From Cedecea davisae DSM 4568 (GTDB lineage: Bacteria > Pseudomonadota > Gammaproteobacteria > Enterobacterales > Enterobacteriaceae), in contig NZ_KE161030.1 of NCBI RefSeq assembly GCF_000412335.2, forward strand, positions 721,647 through 785,646: a DNA stretch of 64,000 nt. The letters are read 5' to 3'. Below the pieces are notes generated by a model, which searched no databases, was not told where the DNA came from, and was given only the letters and a program-made list of their open reading frames with translations. Positions 34,625-43,796 of this stretch are shown here, piece by piece; position 1 is the first letter of the stretch, and every line of letters begins with the position of its first letter. Position numbers and translations under genes: made by a program.

Positions 34625-36244
34625 ATGTCTCTGTTAATCATGCTGCTCCGTCTCGTGGGCGGATGGCTGGTGCTGGCCGCGCTGGCAAGCGTAGTCAGCG
34701 GGTTAAGCAACGCTTCGCTGCTGGCGGTCATCAACCACAGTCTGACGTTGCCGCCGGACGGGCTGGCAAGCGAAGCGCTGAAATTTGTGCTGCTGGCGGC
34801 GCTGATGCTGGCAACCCGGGTGCTGGCGGAAACGCTCTTTACGTGGCTGGGGCAAAAAGTGAAGGCGACCCTGCGCAAAGACGTAGTCGATCACGTCAGC
34901 GAAACGGCGTGGTCGCAGCTCGAAAAAACCGGCATGTCGAAGGCGATTTCGATCCTCACCCAGGATCTCGATACTCTGGTGGTGTTTTTCGTCAGCCTGC
35001 CGGGGCTGTTGATCTACGGGGCGGCGATCGTCGGCTGCCTGATCTACCTCGGCACGCTGTCGTGGCAGGTTTTACTCCTTGCGCTGCTGGTGCTCGGGCT
35101 GGGCGCGGCGGGCTATCGTGCTGCTCACGGCAAGGCTTTGGGGCTGCTACGCAGTTCGCGCCAGCGGGAAGACACGCTTATCGCCCAGTGTAAAAAGCTG
35201 TTCGACGGCGGGCGCGAGTTTCGCCTTAACCCGCCGCGCAGGCGTCATTTTGTTGAAGGACCGCTGAGCGAAAATATCGAAGCGGTGCGCATCGAACGCA
35301 CGCGCGGCTATGTATTTTATGGCCTGGCAAAAAGCTGGGGCAGCGTGCTGTTCTTCGCCTTTATCGGCGTGGTGCTGTATCTGCTGCGGGAATATCTGGC
35401 GTTGAGTTCGGCGGTAATGACCGGCTACGCCATGATATTCCTGTATATGATTATGCCGGTTGAAGGCGTGCTTTCGGCGCTGCCGACGTTGACCAGCGCC
35501 CGAATCGCGCTCCAGCGCATCGCCCGGCTAAAAGCCGACCTGCCGCAGGAAAAGCTGCTGCCGCTGATCAACACGCCGGATTTCGGCAGCCTTGAGCTGG
35601 CCGATATTCGCTACGAATATCAGGGCGAAGAGGGCGAGCGCTTTACTCTTGGCCCGCTTAGCCTTCTTTTTACTCGCGGTGAACTGGTGTTTTTGGTCGG
35701 CGGCAACGGCAGCGGGAAGACTACGCTGGCTAACCTGCTGGTGGGGCTTTATCCGCCGGACAGCGGCGAATTAAGACTTAACGGCCAGCCGGTGACGCCG
35801 GAAATGCGGGAGATCTATCGCCAGCATTTTGCCGTAGTGTTTAACGACTTCTTTCTCTTTGACGACGTGGACAATGTTCACGAACGCACGGCGGAGCAGG
35901 TTGAAAAGCTGCTGCACTTGCTCAGGCTCGAGCATAAAGTGACCTTCCGCGACGGCCGTTTCTCCACCACCGCGCTGTCGCAGGGGCAGCGTAAACGGCT
36001 GGCGTTATTGCAGGCGTGGCTGGAAAACCGGCCTTTTTACCTGTTCGACGAGTGGGCGGCGGACCAGGACCCCGGTTTTAAAGAAGTGTTCTATAAAGTG
36101 CTGCTGCCCATGCTGAAGGCGGAAGGAAAAACCGTATTAGCCATCACCCACGACGATCGCTATTTCCCGCTGGCCGACCGATTAATTAAGCTGGAGACTG
36201 GGAAAGTAGTGGCGGACAGCATGCTAAGGCCGCTGTCCGTATAA
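34625..36244 (+). CDS. SyrD/PvdE/YojI-type ABC exporter
   Basis: A 539-residue half-transporter: six-TM domain (about residues 1-300) fused to an ATPase with Walker A GGNGSGKTT, signature LSQGQRKRLALLQA, Walker B FYLFDEWAADQDP and switch histidine in AITHDDRY. The FDEWAADQDP form is the hallmark of the cyclic peptide/siderophore exporter group (SyrD, PvdE, YojI). It is last in the receptor-fhuD-fhuB operon, 33 bases after fhuB. It cannot substitute for FhuC because its ATPase is fused to its own export domain. Possible roles are release of a processed siderophore, efflux of a toxic peptide that enters through the receptor (YojI exports microcin J25, which uses FhuA), or another peptide. Confidence 0.88.
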   Translation: MSLLIMLLRLVGGWLVLAALASVVSGLSNASLLAVINHSLTLPPDGLASEALKFVLLAALMLATRVLAETLFTWLGQKVKATLRKDVVDHVSETAWSQLEKTGMSKAISILTQDLDTLVVFFVSLPGLLIYGAAIVGCLIYLGTLSWQVLLLALLVLGLGAAGYRAAHGKALGLLRSSRQREDTLIAQCKKLFDGGREFRLNPPRRRHFVEGPLSENIEAVRIERTRGYVFYGLAKSWGSVLFFAFIGVVLYLLREYLALSSAVMTGYAMIFLYMIMPVEGVLSALPTLTSARIALQRIARLKADLPQEKLLPLINTPDFGSLELADIRYEYQGEEGERFTLGPLSLLFTRGELVFLVGGNGSGKTTLANLLVGLYPPDSGELRLNGQPVTPEMREIYRQHFAVVFNDFFLFDDVDNVHERTAEQVEKLLHLLRLEHKVTFRDGRFSTTALSQGQRKRLALLQAWLENRPFYLFDEWAADQDPGFKEVFYKVLLPMLKAEGKTVLAITHDDRYFPLADRLIKLETGKVVADSMLRPLSV

Positions 36245-36259
36245 GATACTTCGACTGAC

Positions 36260-37225
36260 TTAAACCAAATGGCAGGCCACGCGGTGGGCGTCACCGACTT
36301 CACGCAGGGCAGGAGCTTCCCGGCGGCAATGCTCGGTCACTCGCGGGCAGCGGGAGGAGAAGCGGCAGCCCGGAGGCGGGCGTGACGGGTCGGGGATTTC
36401 GCCACTTATCGCTTCAACCGGCTCGCTGTCCGGGTCGAGGGTTGGCACGGCGGCCAGCAATGCCTGGGTGTACGGATGCAGCGGCTGGCTGAACAGCACG
36501 TCGCGACTGGCGGTTTCTACCAGTTGGCCGAGGTACATCACCGCCACGTCATCGCAGAGGTGTTCTACTACGCCAAGATCATGAGAAATAAACAGGAAGG
36601 TGACGCCGCGTTCGTCACGCAGGTCTGAGAACAGGTTGATTATTTGCGCCTGAATTGACACGTCCAGCGCCGAGATAGGCTCATCCGCAATGATAAAGTC
36701 GGGGTTAAGGATCAGGGCGCGGGCGATGCCGATACGCTGGCGCTGGCCGCCGGAAAACTCATGCGGAAAGCGGTTGTAGTGCTGCGGCGGCAGCCCGCAA
36801 ATTTTCATCACTTCCAGAACCTTGTCCCGCAGTTCGGCGCGGGTGCAAAGCTTGTGCTCCAGCATAGCTTCGCCAATAGCGTCGCCTACGCGGATGCGCG
36901 GGTTCAGCGAGCTATACGGGTCCTGGAAAACCAGCTGGATTTTGGGACGAAGGGCGCGGGCTTCTTTGGCGCTCAGTTCACTCAGCTCTTTGCCGCGATA
37001 TTTCACGCTGCCGTCGGTTTTATCGTACAGGCCGAGCAGGGTGCGCCCGACGGTGGTTTTCCCGCTGCCGGACTCGCCAACCAGACCAAAGATGGTGCCG
37101 GGCCGGATGTTAAAGCTTACGCCGTCCACCGCACGCAGTTCGCCGGTTTGCTGGCCGAACAGGCCATCGCGTAGCTCAAAGTGCTTCTTGAGTCCTTCTA
37201 CTTCAATAAGATACTGACTGTTCAA
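36260..37225 (-). CDS. Peptide-type ABC importer ATPase, DppF/OppF-like
   Basis: A 321-residue ATPase with Walker A GESGSGKTT, Q-loop VFQDPYSSLNP, signature FSGGQRQRIGIARAL, Walker B FIIADEPISALD and H-loop FISHDLGV. The C-terminal oligopeptide/nickel extension with PPPGCRFSSRCP and a following cysteine cluster is the hallmark of the OppF/DppF group, where it may hold an iron-sulphur cluster. It is the last gene of a five-gene importer operon and overlaps the previous ATPase gene by four bases. The substrate is not evident. Confidence 0.93.
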   Translation of the reverse strand: MNSQYLIEVEGLKKHFELRDGLFGQQTGELRAVDGVSFNIRPGTIFGLVGESGSGKTTVGRTLLGLYDKTDGSVKYRGKELSELSAKEARALRPKIQLVFQDPYSSLNPRIRVGDAIGEAMLEHKLCTRAELRDKVLEVMKICGLPPQHYNRFPHEFSGGQRQRIGIARALILNPDFIIADEPISALDVSIQAQIINLFSDLRDERGVTFLFISHDLGVVEHLCDDVAVMYLGQLVETASRDVLFSQPLHPYTQALLAAVPTLDPDSEPVEAISGEIPDPSRPPPGCRFSSRCPRVTEHCRREAPALREVGDAHRVACHLV

Positions 37226-38202
37226 GATGCGGACTCCGCTAATTCACTGTAAAAACAGGCGGCCTGTCTGTGCTGGCCGATAAGCGCCGGAACGCCCTGA
37301 CGGCAGCGCTCGGTGGCACGCTCGCAGCGATCGGTAAACGCGCAATAAGGCGGAAGCTCTGCCAGATCGGGAACCTGGCCGGGGATCGAATAAAGCCTGC
37401 GGCGACGCTCGCCGGGGATCGGGCGGGAGGCGATCAGCCCTTTGGTATAAGGGTGCATCGGGTTGCGCAGCACTTCGGCGGTTGGCCCTTGTTCGACGAT
37501 ACGTCCGGCGTACATCACCACAACGTGCTCCGCCATCTGCGCGATGACGCCGAGATCGTGGGTGATCAGCATCAGCGCCATATGGTGCTGGCGCGCCCGA
37601 TCGCGCAGTAGCCGCAGGATCTGCGCCTGCACCGTTACGTCCAGCGCCGTCGTTGGCTCATCGGCGATCAGCAGCTTTGGCCTACAGCTGAGCGCCATAG
37701 CGATCATTATGCGTTGCAGCATGCCGCCGGAAAGCTGGTGCGGGTAGCTGGTCATCAGGCTTTCGGCTCGCGCCAGCCCTACGTCGGTAATCATCTGCGT
37801 GGCCTGCTGCCATGCCGCTTTCGGCGTTTCGCCCCGGTGGCGGATCAGCGGTTCGCAAAGCTGTTCACCTATGGTTAATACCGGGTTCAGGGCGGTCATT
37901 GGCTCCTGGAAAATCATCGCCAGTTCGTTGCCGCGCAGGTCGGCCATTTGCGAAGCTTTAAGCCCCAGCAGATTTTTCCCCTGAAACAGGATCTCTCCCC
38001 CGTCGATGCGCGCCGCCTGGGGCGGGAGCAGCCCCATCAGCGACATAGCGGTGACACTTTTGCCGCAGCCGGACTCGCCCACCACGCCGACGGTTTGCCC
38101 GGCATGAACGGTAAATGAGACATCCTGTACCGCACGTACGCGGCCTTGTTCGGAGGCAAATGAAAGAGATAGCTGGTTAAACTGGATCAGCGCTTCGCTC
38201 AT
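37222..38202 (-). CDS. Peptide-type ABC importer ATPase, DppD/OppD-like
   Basis: A 326-residue ATPase with Walker A GESGCGKSV, Q-loop IFQEPMTALNP, signature LSGGMLQRIMIAMAL, Walker B LLIADEPTTALD and H-loop LITHDLGV. The C-terminal domain has PPYCAFTDRCERATERC, as in DppD/OppD. It pairs with the DppF-like ATPase to drive the two permeases. Both ends overlap its neighbours by four bases, indicating translational coupling. Confidence 0.93.
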   Translation of the reverse strand: MSEALIQFNQLSLSFASEQGRVRAVQDVSFTVHAGQTVGVVGESGCGKSVTAMSLMGLLPPQAARIDGGEILFQGKNLLGLKASQMADLRGNELAMIFQEPMTALNPVLTIGEQLCEPLIRHRGETPKAAWQQATQMITDVGLARAESLMTSYPHQLSGGMLQRIMIAMALSCRPKLLIADEPTTALDVTVQAQILRLLRDRARQHHMALMLITHDLGVIAQMAEHVVVMYAGRIVEQGPTAEVLRNPMHPYTKGLIASRPIPGERRRRLYSIPGQVPDLAELPPYCAFTDRCERATERCRQGVPALIGQHRQAACFYSELAESAS

Positions 38203-39146
38203 TTCGCACCTCGCTTCATTTTCGGATCCAGCGCGTCGCGCAGGCCGTCGCCCAGCACGTTAATCGCAATCACGGTAATAAAAATAGCGATACCCGGCGG
38301 CATCCATAGCCATGGGCGACGCTGGAAATCGATCAGGCTGTTGGCCGTGTCCATCATGTTGCCCCAGGAAGGCGTCGGCGGGACGACCCCGAGGCCCAGA
38401 TAACTTAGCGCCGACTCCATCAAAATGGCGTTAGCCACCGCCATGGTCGCCATCACCACCAGAATCGGAATGGTGTTAGGCAGCAGGTGACCAAAGAGGC
38501 GGCGGCGAGCGGAAAGCCCCAGCACTCGGGTTGCCAGCATAAAATCGCGCTCGCGCAGCGAGAGGATTTGCCCGCGCACCAGGCGAGCCAGCTTCGGCCA
38601 TTCCAGCAGGCTGAGCATGATAACCACCATATAAATGCGCGAGTCAGGGGAGAAGTCGAGTTCGGAAAGCATCGCCCCGGCCACAATCAGCAGCGGCAGG
38701 CTGGGGATGGTCATGACCAGGTCGGCAAGGCGCATGATTATCTTATCGGTCCAGCCGCCAGCGTAGCCGGAGACCGCGCCCAGCAGATAGCCGAGGGTGA
38801 CGGACAGCAGCATGGTCAGCAGGCCGATGATCAGCGAAATACGCCCGGCCAGCAGCAGGCGGGTGTAGACATCCCGGCCGAGGAAGTCGGTGCCGAGCCA
38901 GTGCACGGCGCCCGGCGCTTTGTTGATCATCAGGGCATCGGTAGCATCGTCCTTCCACGGCGACCAGATTGGCCCGAGGGCGCACCACACCGCCATCACA
39001 ATCAACAGGCCGAGGCAAAACATCGCCAGACGGTTGCGCTTTAACGTCCGCCAGGCCTGGCGCCACGGCGACGGCGTAACCTGGGCCAGCGCCGGGAGTT
39101 CCGCTTTGCGCAGGCGGCGGTTGGTTGAAAACAGTGAACTTAACAT
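38199..39146 (-). CDS. Peptide-type ABC importer permease, DppC-like
   Basis: A 315-residue permease of the BPD_transp_1 family, DppC/OppC subgroup. It has a cytoplasmic N-terminus, TM1 near RLAMFCLGLLIVMAVWCAL in part, the LGTDFLGRDVYTRLL segment diagnostic of the C subunit, and the ATPase-contact loop ending in ALSYLGLGVVPPTPSWGNM. ATG 39146 overlaps the preceding gene's stop (TAATG); a longer frame to 39179 lies inside that gene and is not used. Confidence 0.92.
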   Translation of the reverse strand: MLSSLFSTNRRLRKAELPALAQVTPSPWRQAWRTLKRNRLAMFCLGLLIVMAVWCALGPIWSPWKDDATDALMINKAPGAVHWLGTDFLGRDVYTRLLLAGRISLIIGLLTMLLSVTLGYLLGAVSGYAGGWTDKIIMRLADLVMTIPSLPLLIVAGAMLSELDFSPDSRIYMVVIMLSLLEWPKLARLVRGQILSLRERDFMLATRVLGLSARRRLFGHLLPNTIPILVVMATMAVANAILMESALSYLGLGVVPPTPSWGNMMDTANSLIDFQRRPWLWMPPGIAIFITVIAINVLGDGLRDALDPKMKRGAK

Positions 39147-40105
39147 TACGCCCTCACGCGGATGCGCGGGTCGGCCCACGCATAAAGTATGTCGGCAATC
39201 AGGTTGCCGAGAATGGTCAGCACCGCCAGAAACAGGGTGAAGCCCATCAGCACCGGGTAGTCGCGTGCGGCCAGCGAGTCGATATGAATGTGGCCTGCGC
39301 CCGGCCAGTTAAAGACCTTCTCGGTAATGATTGCCCCGGAAAAAAGCCCCGGTAGCTCAAAGCCTAGCAGGGTGATTATCGGCAGCAGCGCATTACGCAT
39401 AGCGTGCTTGAGGATAACGGTGCGCTCGCGCAGTCCTTTGGCGCGCGCGGTGCGAATAAAGTCCATTTTCACTACGTCCAGCATGCTGGCGCGGAAATAG
39501 CGCGTCAGGCTTCCGGCCTGTAGCATCACCAGCGCCAGCACCGGAAGCACCAGGTGGGCGGCGACCTGTAAGACGTAGGCCCAGCCGCTGTCGTCGCTGC
39601 CGGTATTGGTCATGCCGCCAACCGGCAGCCAGTGAAGATCCACCGCAAACCACTTGATCAGCAGCAGGCAGAGGAAAAAGGTCGGGAAGGACATAGCGGC
39701 AAACACCACCACGCTGACCAGGTGGTCAAACAGTGAGTTGGGCTTCATTGCCGAGATAATCCCGACGGTGAGGCCGATGCCCCAGTAAAATACCAGCGCG
39801 ATGAAGGCCAGCAGGAAAGAGTTCCAGATGTACTGGTTCAGCAGCTGGCTCACCGGAATTTGGTATTGCAGCGAAAAGCCCAGGTCGCCTTTCAGCAGCT
39901 GACCGAGCCAGTGGAGATAGCGGCTAAACAGCGGCTGGTCGAGGCCATAAATCGCCTTCAGCTCGGCGGCGCGCGCGGCGGTAAGGGTAATATTGCCGTC
40001 AATAAAGTCGCCGGGCGTTTTGGCAAATAGCATGAAGATAAGAAACGAGGCGAGCAACAGCATCGGCAGGGTTTGCAGCAGGCGGCGCAGGATAAAATTT
40101 TTCAT
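39146..40105 (-). CDS. Peptide-type ABC importer permease, DppB-like
   Basis: A 319-residue permease of the DppB/OppB subgroup, which starts MKNFILRRLLQTLPMLLLAS, the standard first TM segment. The periplasmic loop contains LTAARAAELKAIYGLDQPL, the usual sequence after TM1, and the coupling loop reads TARAKGLRERTVILKHAMRNALLP in two parts. It forms a heterodimer with the DppC-like protein. A strong hairpin separates it from the binding-protein gene upstream. Confidence 0.92.
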   Translation of the reverse strand: MKNFILRRLLQTLPMLLLASFLIFMLFAKTPGDFIDGNITLTAARAAELKAIYGLDQPLFSRYLHWLGQLLKGDLGFSLQYQIPVSQLLNQYIWNSFLLAFIALVFYWGIGLTVGIISAMKPNSLFDHLVSVVVFAAMSFPTFFLCLLLIKWFAVDLHWLPVGGMTNTGSDDSGWAYVLQVAAHLVLPVLALVMLQAGSLTRYFRASMLDVVKMDFIRTARAKGLRERTVILKHAMRNALLPIITLLGFELPGLFSGAIITEKVFNWPGAGHIHIDSLAARDYPVLMGFTLFLAVLTILGNLIADILYAWADPRIRVRA

Positions 40106-40117
40106 TACGTTCTCGCT

Positions 40118-40144
40118 GCCGCCGCCCGGATAACAGGCGGCGGC
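40118..40144 (-). repeat. Intercistronic hairpin between binding protein and permease genes
   Basis: GCCGCCGCC (40118-40126) and GGCGGCGGC (40136-40144) form a perfect 9-bp GC stem with a 9-base loop and no U-run. Such elements commonly protect binding-protein mRNA and lower downstream permease expression. Confidence 0.7.
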
Positions 40145-40157
40145 AAGGGTTACTACG

Positions 40158-41867
40158 TTACTTAACGATTTTCACATCCGGCAGGCTGCCGGTCAGGCCG
40201 TTGTAAATATCAGGCTTAAAGCCGGTCACGCGGGCGCTGCTGGCGGAGAGAATTTTGCGGTTGCCGAGCAGGATCGCCGGCGGATCTTCTGCCAGCACTT
40301 TATACAGCTGGTGATAGATAACTTTGCGCTTCTCTTCGTCGAGGGTGGCGTTGCCTTCGTTGATGAGCTTGTCCACCTGCGGGTTGTTGTAGCCCGAGAC
40401 TTTGGCTTCGGTGCTGTAGTAATCCCACACGCCGTCGTGCGGATCGTTAAGCGTGCTGGTGCTGAACGAAGCCAGGTCGTAGTTGCCCGCTTTGCGCTGC
40501 GCCATCAGGGCGTTGAAGTCCACCACCTGCGGCTTGAGCAGCACGCCAATCTGCTGCCAGTTTTCTTTGGCGATAGGGATCAGCGCATCGTTCAGCACTT
40601 TTTTGCTGACCAACAGCGACAGCTCAAGACGCTTGCCGTCCTTCACGCGGATGCCGTCCGGGCCTGGCTTCCAGCCTGCTTCATCCAGCAGTTTTTTGGC
40701 CTGAGCCGGATCGTATTTATACGGATTCACGCCTTCCGGGTTATAGGCCCAGGAGATAGGCGAGATAGGCTCGTTGGCAACCGTGCCGTAGCCCTGGTAC
40801 ACCACGTCGATAAGCTTCTGGCGATCCAGGCCGTAGATCAGCGCCTGGCGCACTTTTACGTCCTGAAGGGCCGGGCGGCGCACGTTGAATTCAACCTTGC
40901 TGTAGTCGCTGGAGCCGTAAAGGTTGATATTGGCGAAGCCGAGCAGTTTCAGCTGTTCGATATCGTCCGGGCGTGAAGTAAAGGCGTCGTAATCCGTTTC
41001 ACCGGTCTGGAACAGCTGGAAGTTGGTAGACGGGTTGGTCACGCGATAAATAAAGCGCGGGGTTGGCGGCGTGCCGCGGTAGAAATGAGTATTGGCGTGG
41101 AAACGAATTTCCTGGCCTGGAATGTATTTTTCGTACACGTAAGGGCCGTTGCCCAGCGGTTGGCCGTGCAGGGTGCGCAGGTAATCGAGATTGCCGCGCT
41201 GGTAGCCTTTGCCGTAATACGCTTTCGACAGCACCGGGCCGCCAATCTTGCCGAGCGTGGTTGCGCCAGGCTGAGTTGTGGTGACCTCGAGCGTTAACGG
41301 ATCGATGACCTTCAGGCCGCTTACGCTGTCGGCTTTACCGGCTTTGTATTCCGTGCCACCCGCAATATTGGCCAGCGTAATGTCGGTATCGCCATCATAT
41401 TTCGGGTCGTACAGCACGGTCAGGGTGAAGGCGACGTCTTCTGCGGTCAGCGGGGAACCGTCGCTAAAGGTCAGGTCCGGGCGCAGTTTGATGGTATAAA
41501 CTTTGCCGTCCGGGCTGACCGTCCAGCTTTTTGCCAGCCCCGGAACCAGGTTGCCGTGGCTGTCCCAGTCGATCAGGCGCGAGAAAATAACGTTGGTGAC
41601 GTTTTCGTCCCAGCCGTTAACAAAGAAGTAGGGGTTAAAGATGCCCTGCGGCTCGGAAATCCCGGCCACCACGGTGTCTTTACGCAGTTTTTCGGCGTTT
41701 GGAACCTGGCTTGCGTCGGTCGCGGGCGTGATACCTTCTTTTAAGGTTTCATCGGCAAAGGCCGCGCCGGAGAAAGCCACCACGCTGCTTATCAATGCAG
41801 CCTGTAAAGCAAGGGTAAAGCGCGTGGGTTTTGTTTTTAATACGTTTAGTAACCTGGCCAAAGGCAT
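40158..41867 (-). CDS. Family 5 periplasmic substrate-binding protein
   Basis: A 569-residue exported protein of the peptide/nickel/opine binding family. A long signal region ends in SGAAFA before DETLKEG. Family features include VTNVIFSRLIDWDSHGNLVP in part, the SBP_bac_5 core AKSWTVSPDGKVYTIKLRPDLTFSDGSPLTAEDV (read in pieces), LGNGPYVYEKY, and RQALIYGLDRQKLIDVVYQG. It is slightly longer than DppA (535). It is the first gene of the importer operon and confers substrate choice; length and residues do not tell whether that is a peptide, an opine, glutathione or a nickel chelate. A GAGGGA site lies only two bases from the ATG, so the start is not certain. Confidence 0.9.
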   Translation of the reverse strand: MPLARLLNVLKTKPTRFTLALQAALISSVVAFSGAAFADETLKEGITPATDASQVPNAEKLRKDTVVAGISEPQGIFNPYFFVNGWDENVTNVIFSRLIDWDSHGNLVPGLAKSWTVSPDGKVYTIKLRPDLTFSDGSPLTAEDVAFTLTVLYDPKYDGDTDITLANIAGGTEYKAGKADSVSGLKVIDPLTLEVTTTQPGATTLGKIGGPVLSKAYYGKGYQRGNLDYLRTLHGQPLGNGPYVYEKYIPGQEIRFHANTHFYRGTPPTPRFIYRVTNPSTNFQLFQTGETDYDAFTSRPDDIEQLKLLGFANINLYGSSDYSKVEFNVRRPALQDVKVRQALIYGLDRQKLIDVVYQGYGTVANEPISPISWAYNPEGVNPYKYDPAQAKKLLDEAGWKPGPDGIRVKDGKRLELSLLVSKKVLNDALIPIAKENWQQIGVLLKPQVVDFNALMAQRKAGNYDLASFSTSTLNDPHDGVWDYYSTEAKVSGYNNPQVDKLINEGNATLDEEKRKVIYHQLYKVLAEDPPAILLGNRKILSASSARVTGFKPDIYNGLTGSLPDVKIVK

Positions 41868-41944
41868 TCCCTCAATATTTTTCGCTGGATAATTTACAAA
41901 TCATGACGAAAGATAAAAGCCGGGATCCTGCCTGTCTAACAACG

Positions 41945-41967
41945 AAAAGCTATGGCTTATAGCTTTT
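41945..41967. repeat. Perfect inverted repeat between the peptide importer and pheP
   Basis: AAAAGCTAT and ATAGCTTTT, 9-bp arms with a 5-base spacer (GGCTT). It lies 78 bases upstream of the importer operon (-) and 113 bases upstream of pheP (+), so it could be a shared operator. It does not match the TyrR box known upstream of E. coli pheP. Confidence 0.5.
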
Positions 41968-42079
41968 GGTTCCTTGTCTCCTGCTTTACGCCGCGGCGCA
42001 AGTTGCGATGCCCTTTCTTGCCACTGCCAGCTTCAAGTGTTAAAAGGTGCCCCTTTGATAAAAGACACAGGAGTAGGAC

Positions 42080-43474
42080 GTGAAAAACACGTCAATCGCG
42101 TCTGAGGCACAGAGCCAGGACGCAGGGCCGGAGGATGGCCAGCAATTAAAGCGGGGTTTACAGAACCGCCATATTCAGCTGATTGCGCTGGGCGGCGCCA
42201 TCGGCACCGGGCTGTTTCTTGGCATTGGCCCGGCGATTCAAATGGCAGGCCCCGCCGTTCTTCTGGGCTACGGCGTCGCGGGGATTATTGCTTTCCTGAT
42301 TATGCGCCAGCTGGGTGAGATGGTGGTTGAAGAGCCGGTATCCGGTTCATTTTCCCATTTTGCCTATAAATACTGGGGCCCGTTCGCCGGGTTCCTGTCC
42401 GGCTGGAACTACTGGGTGATGTTTGTGCTGGTGGGTATGGCGGAGCTGACCGCCGGCGGCATCTACATGCAGTACTGGTTCCCGGACGTGCCGACCTGGA
42501 CATGGGTTGCGCTGTTCTTTGTGGTGATTAACGCCGCGAACCTGGTGAACGTTCGCCTGTACGGCGAGATGGAGTTCTGGTTTGCCTTAATTAAGGTGCT
42601 GGCGATTGTCGGCATGATTGGCTTTGGCATCTGGCTACTGGTTTCCGGCCACGGCGGCGAACGAGCCAGCATCGAGAACCTTTGGCAGCACGGTGGGTTC
42701 CTGGCTACCGGCTGGCACGGGCTGATTTTGTCGCTGGCGGTGATTATGTTCTCCTTCGGCGGTCTGGAGCTTATCGGCATTACCGCCGCAGAAGCCAGCT
42801 CGCCGCAAACCACGATTCCGAAGGCGGTTAACCAGGTGGTTTATCGCATTCTGCTGTTCTATATCGGTTCGCTGGTGGTGCTGCTGTCGCTCTACCCGTG
42901 GCTGGAAATTAAGTCCAACAGCAGCCCGTTTGTGATGATCTTCCATGAGCTGAACAGCAATGTTGTGGCCTCGGCGCTTAACTTCGTCATTCTGGTGGCT
43001 TCGCTGTCGGTTTATAACAGCGGGGTTTATTCCAACAGCCGCATGCTGTTTGGCCTGTCTATCCAGCGCAATGCGCCGCAGTTCCTGGCGAAGGTTAGCC
43101 GTGGCGGGGTGCCGGTGAATTCGCTGCTGCTGTCCGGCGGAATAACCTCTCTGGTGGTGCTGCTTAACTATTTGCTGCCGCACGATGCCTTCAGCGTGCT
43201 GATGGCGCTGGTGGTAGCGACGCTGCTGCTGAACTGGATAATGATCTCGCTGGCGCACCTGAAGTTCCGCTGCGCGATGCGCCGTAAAGGGCGCGAGACG
43301 CGCTTTAAGGCGCTGCTGTATCCGTTCGGTAACTATCTATGCATCGCCTTTATGATGATGATCCTGGGCCTGATGTGCACCATCGACGAGATGCGCGTTT
43401 CTGCGCTGCTGCTGCCGGTGTGGATTGTGTTCCTGTTTGCTGCCTTTAAGCTGCTGCGCCGCAAGGTAGCTTAA
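42080..43474 (+). CDS. pheP: Phenylalanine permease PheP
   Basis: A 464-residue APC-family permease, very close to E. coli PheP (458) over its whole length, including the cytoplasmic start ending in RGLQNRHIQLIALGGAIGTG, GIGPAIQMAGPAVLLGYG and NSGVYSNSRMLFGL. Twelve TM segments are expected. It imports phenylalanine, and tyrosine weakly, with protons. The start is GTG 42080, preceded by CAGGAGTAG. It stands alone and is followed by a strong hairpin. Confidence 0.95.
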   Translation: MKNTSIASEAQSQDAGPEDGQQLKRGLQNRHIQLIALGGAIGTGLFLGIGPAIQMAGPAVLLGYGVAGIIAFLIMRQLGEMVVEEPVSGSFSHFAYKYWGPFAGFLSGWNYWVMFVLVGMAELTAGGIYMQYWFPDVPTWTWVALFFVVINAANLVNVRLYGEMEFWFALIKVLAIVGMIGFGIWLLVSGHGGERASIENLWQHGGFLATGWHGLILSLAVIMFSFGGLELIGITAAEASSPQTTIPKAVNQVVYRILLFYIGSLVVLLSLYPWLEIKSNSSPFVMIFHELNSNVVASALNFVILVASLSVYNSGVYSNSRMLFGLSIQRNAPQFLAKVSRGGVPVNSLLLSGGITSLVVLLNYLLPHDAFSVLMALVVATLLLNWIMISLAHLKFRCAMRRKGRETRFKALLYPFGNYLCIAFMMMILGLMCTIDEMRVSALLLPVWIVFLFAAFKLLRRKVA

Positions 43475-43487
43475 CTGCCGCTTATTA

Positions 43488-43519
43488 CGCCACCGGTATT
43501 TTTCTGAATACCGGTGGCG
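43488..43519 (+). terminator. Hairpin terminator after pheP
   Basis: CGCCACCGGTATT and AATACCGGTGGCG form a perfect 13-bp stem with a 6-base loop, 13 bases after the stop. The U-run is weak (TGATTAAA), so it may act mainly as a 3'-end stabiliser. Confidence 0.7.
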
Positions 43520-43796
43520 TGATTAAAATGAAATTTAAAAGCATATTTAATTTGGCTTTAGGAAATATATTCTTTTTGTCATAACAAAATAAACTACAGC
43601 GTATTTACAAATAACCGATTAATAAATGACAAGTTTGTCGCTATTTATGGGTTTATAAAATAGTCCTTTCCTATTTCGGTGATTGAGCAGAATATACCGC
43701 CGCACACTGCAGGCCTTGCGCCATCTAATAACAACATCGCATACCTTTTGCCACGCTGGCTGGCACTCTTTCTTTATTTTACAGCTCGGGATTTAT

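Noticed and set aside
41868..42079. TyrR box upstream of pheP, expected from E. coli
   Set aside because: Only a half-site TTTACA is present (within ATAATTTACAAATC); the other half does not match TGTAAA.
43520..43796. Possible sigma-28 flagellar promoter upstream of the Aer-like gene
   Set aside because: No TAAAGTTT-N11-GCCGATAA match was found by eye.
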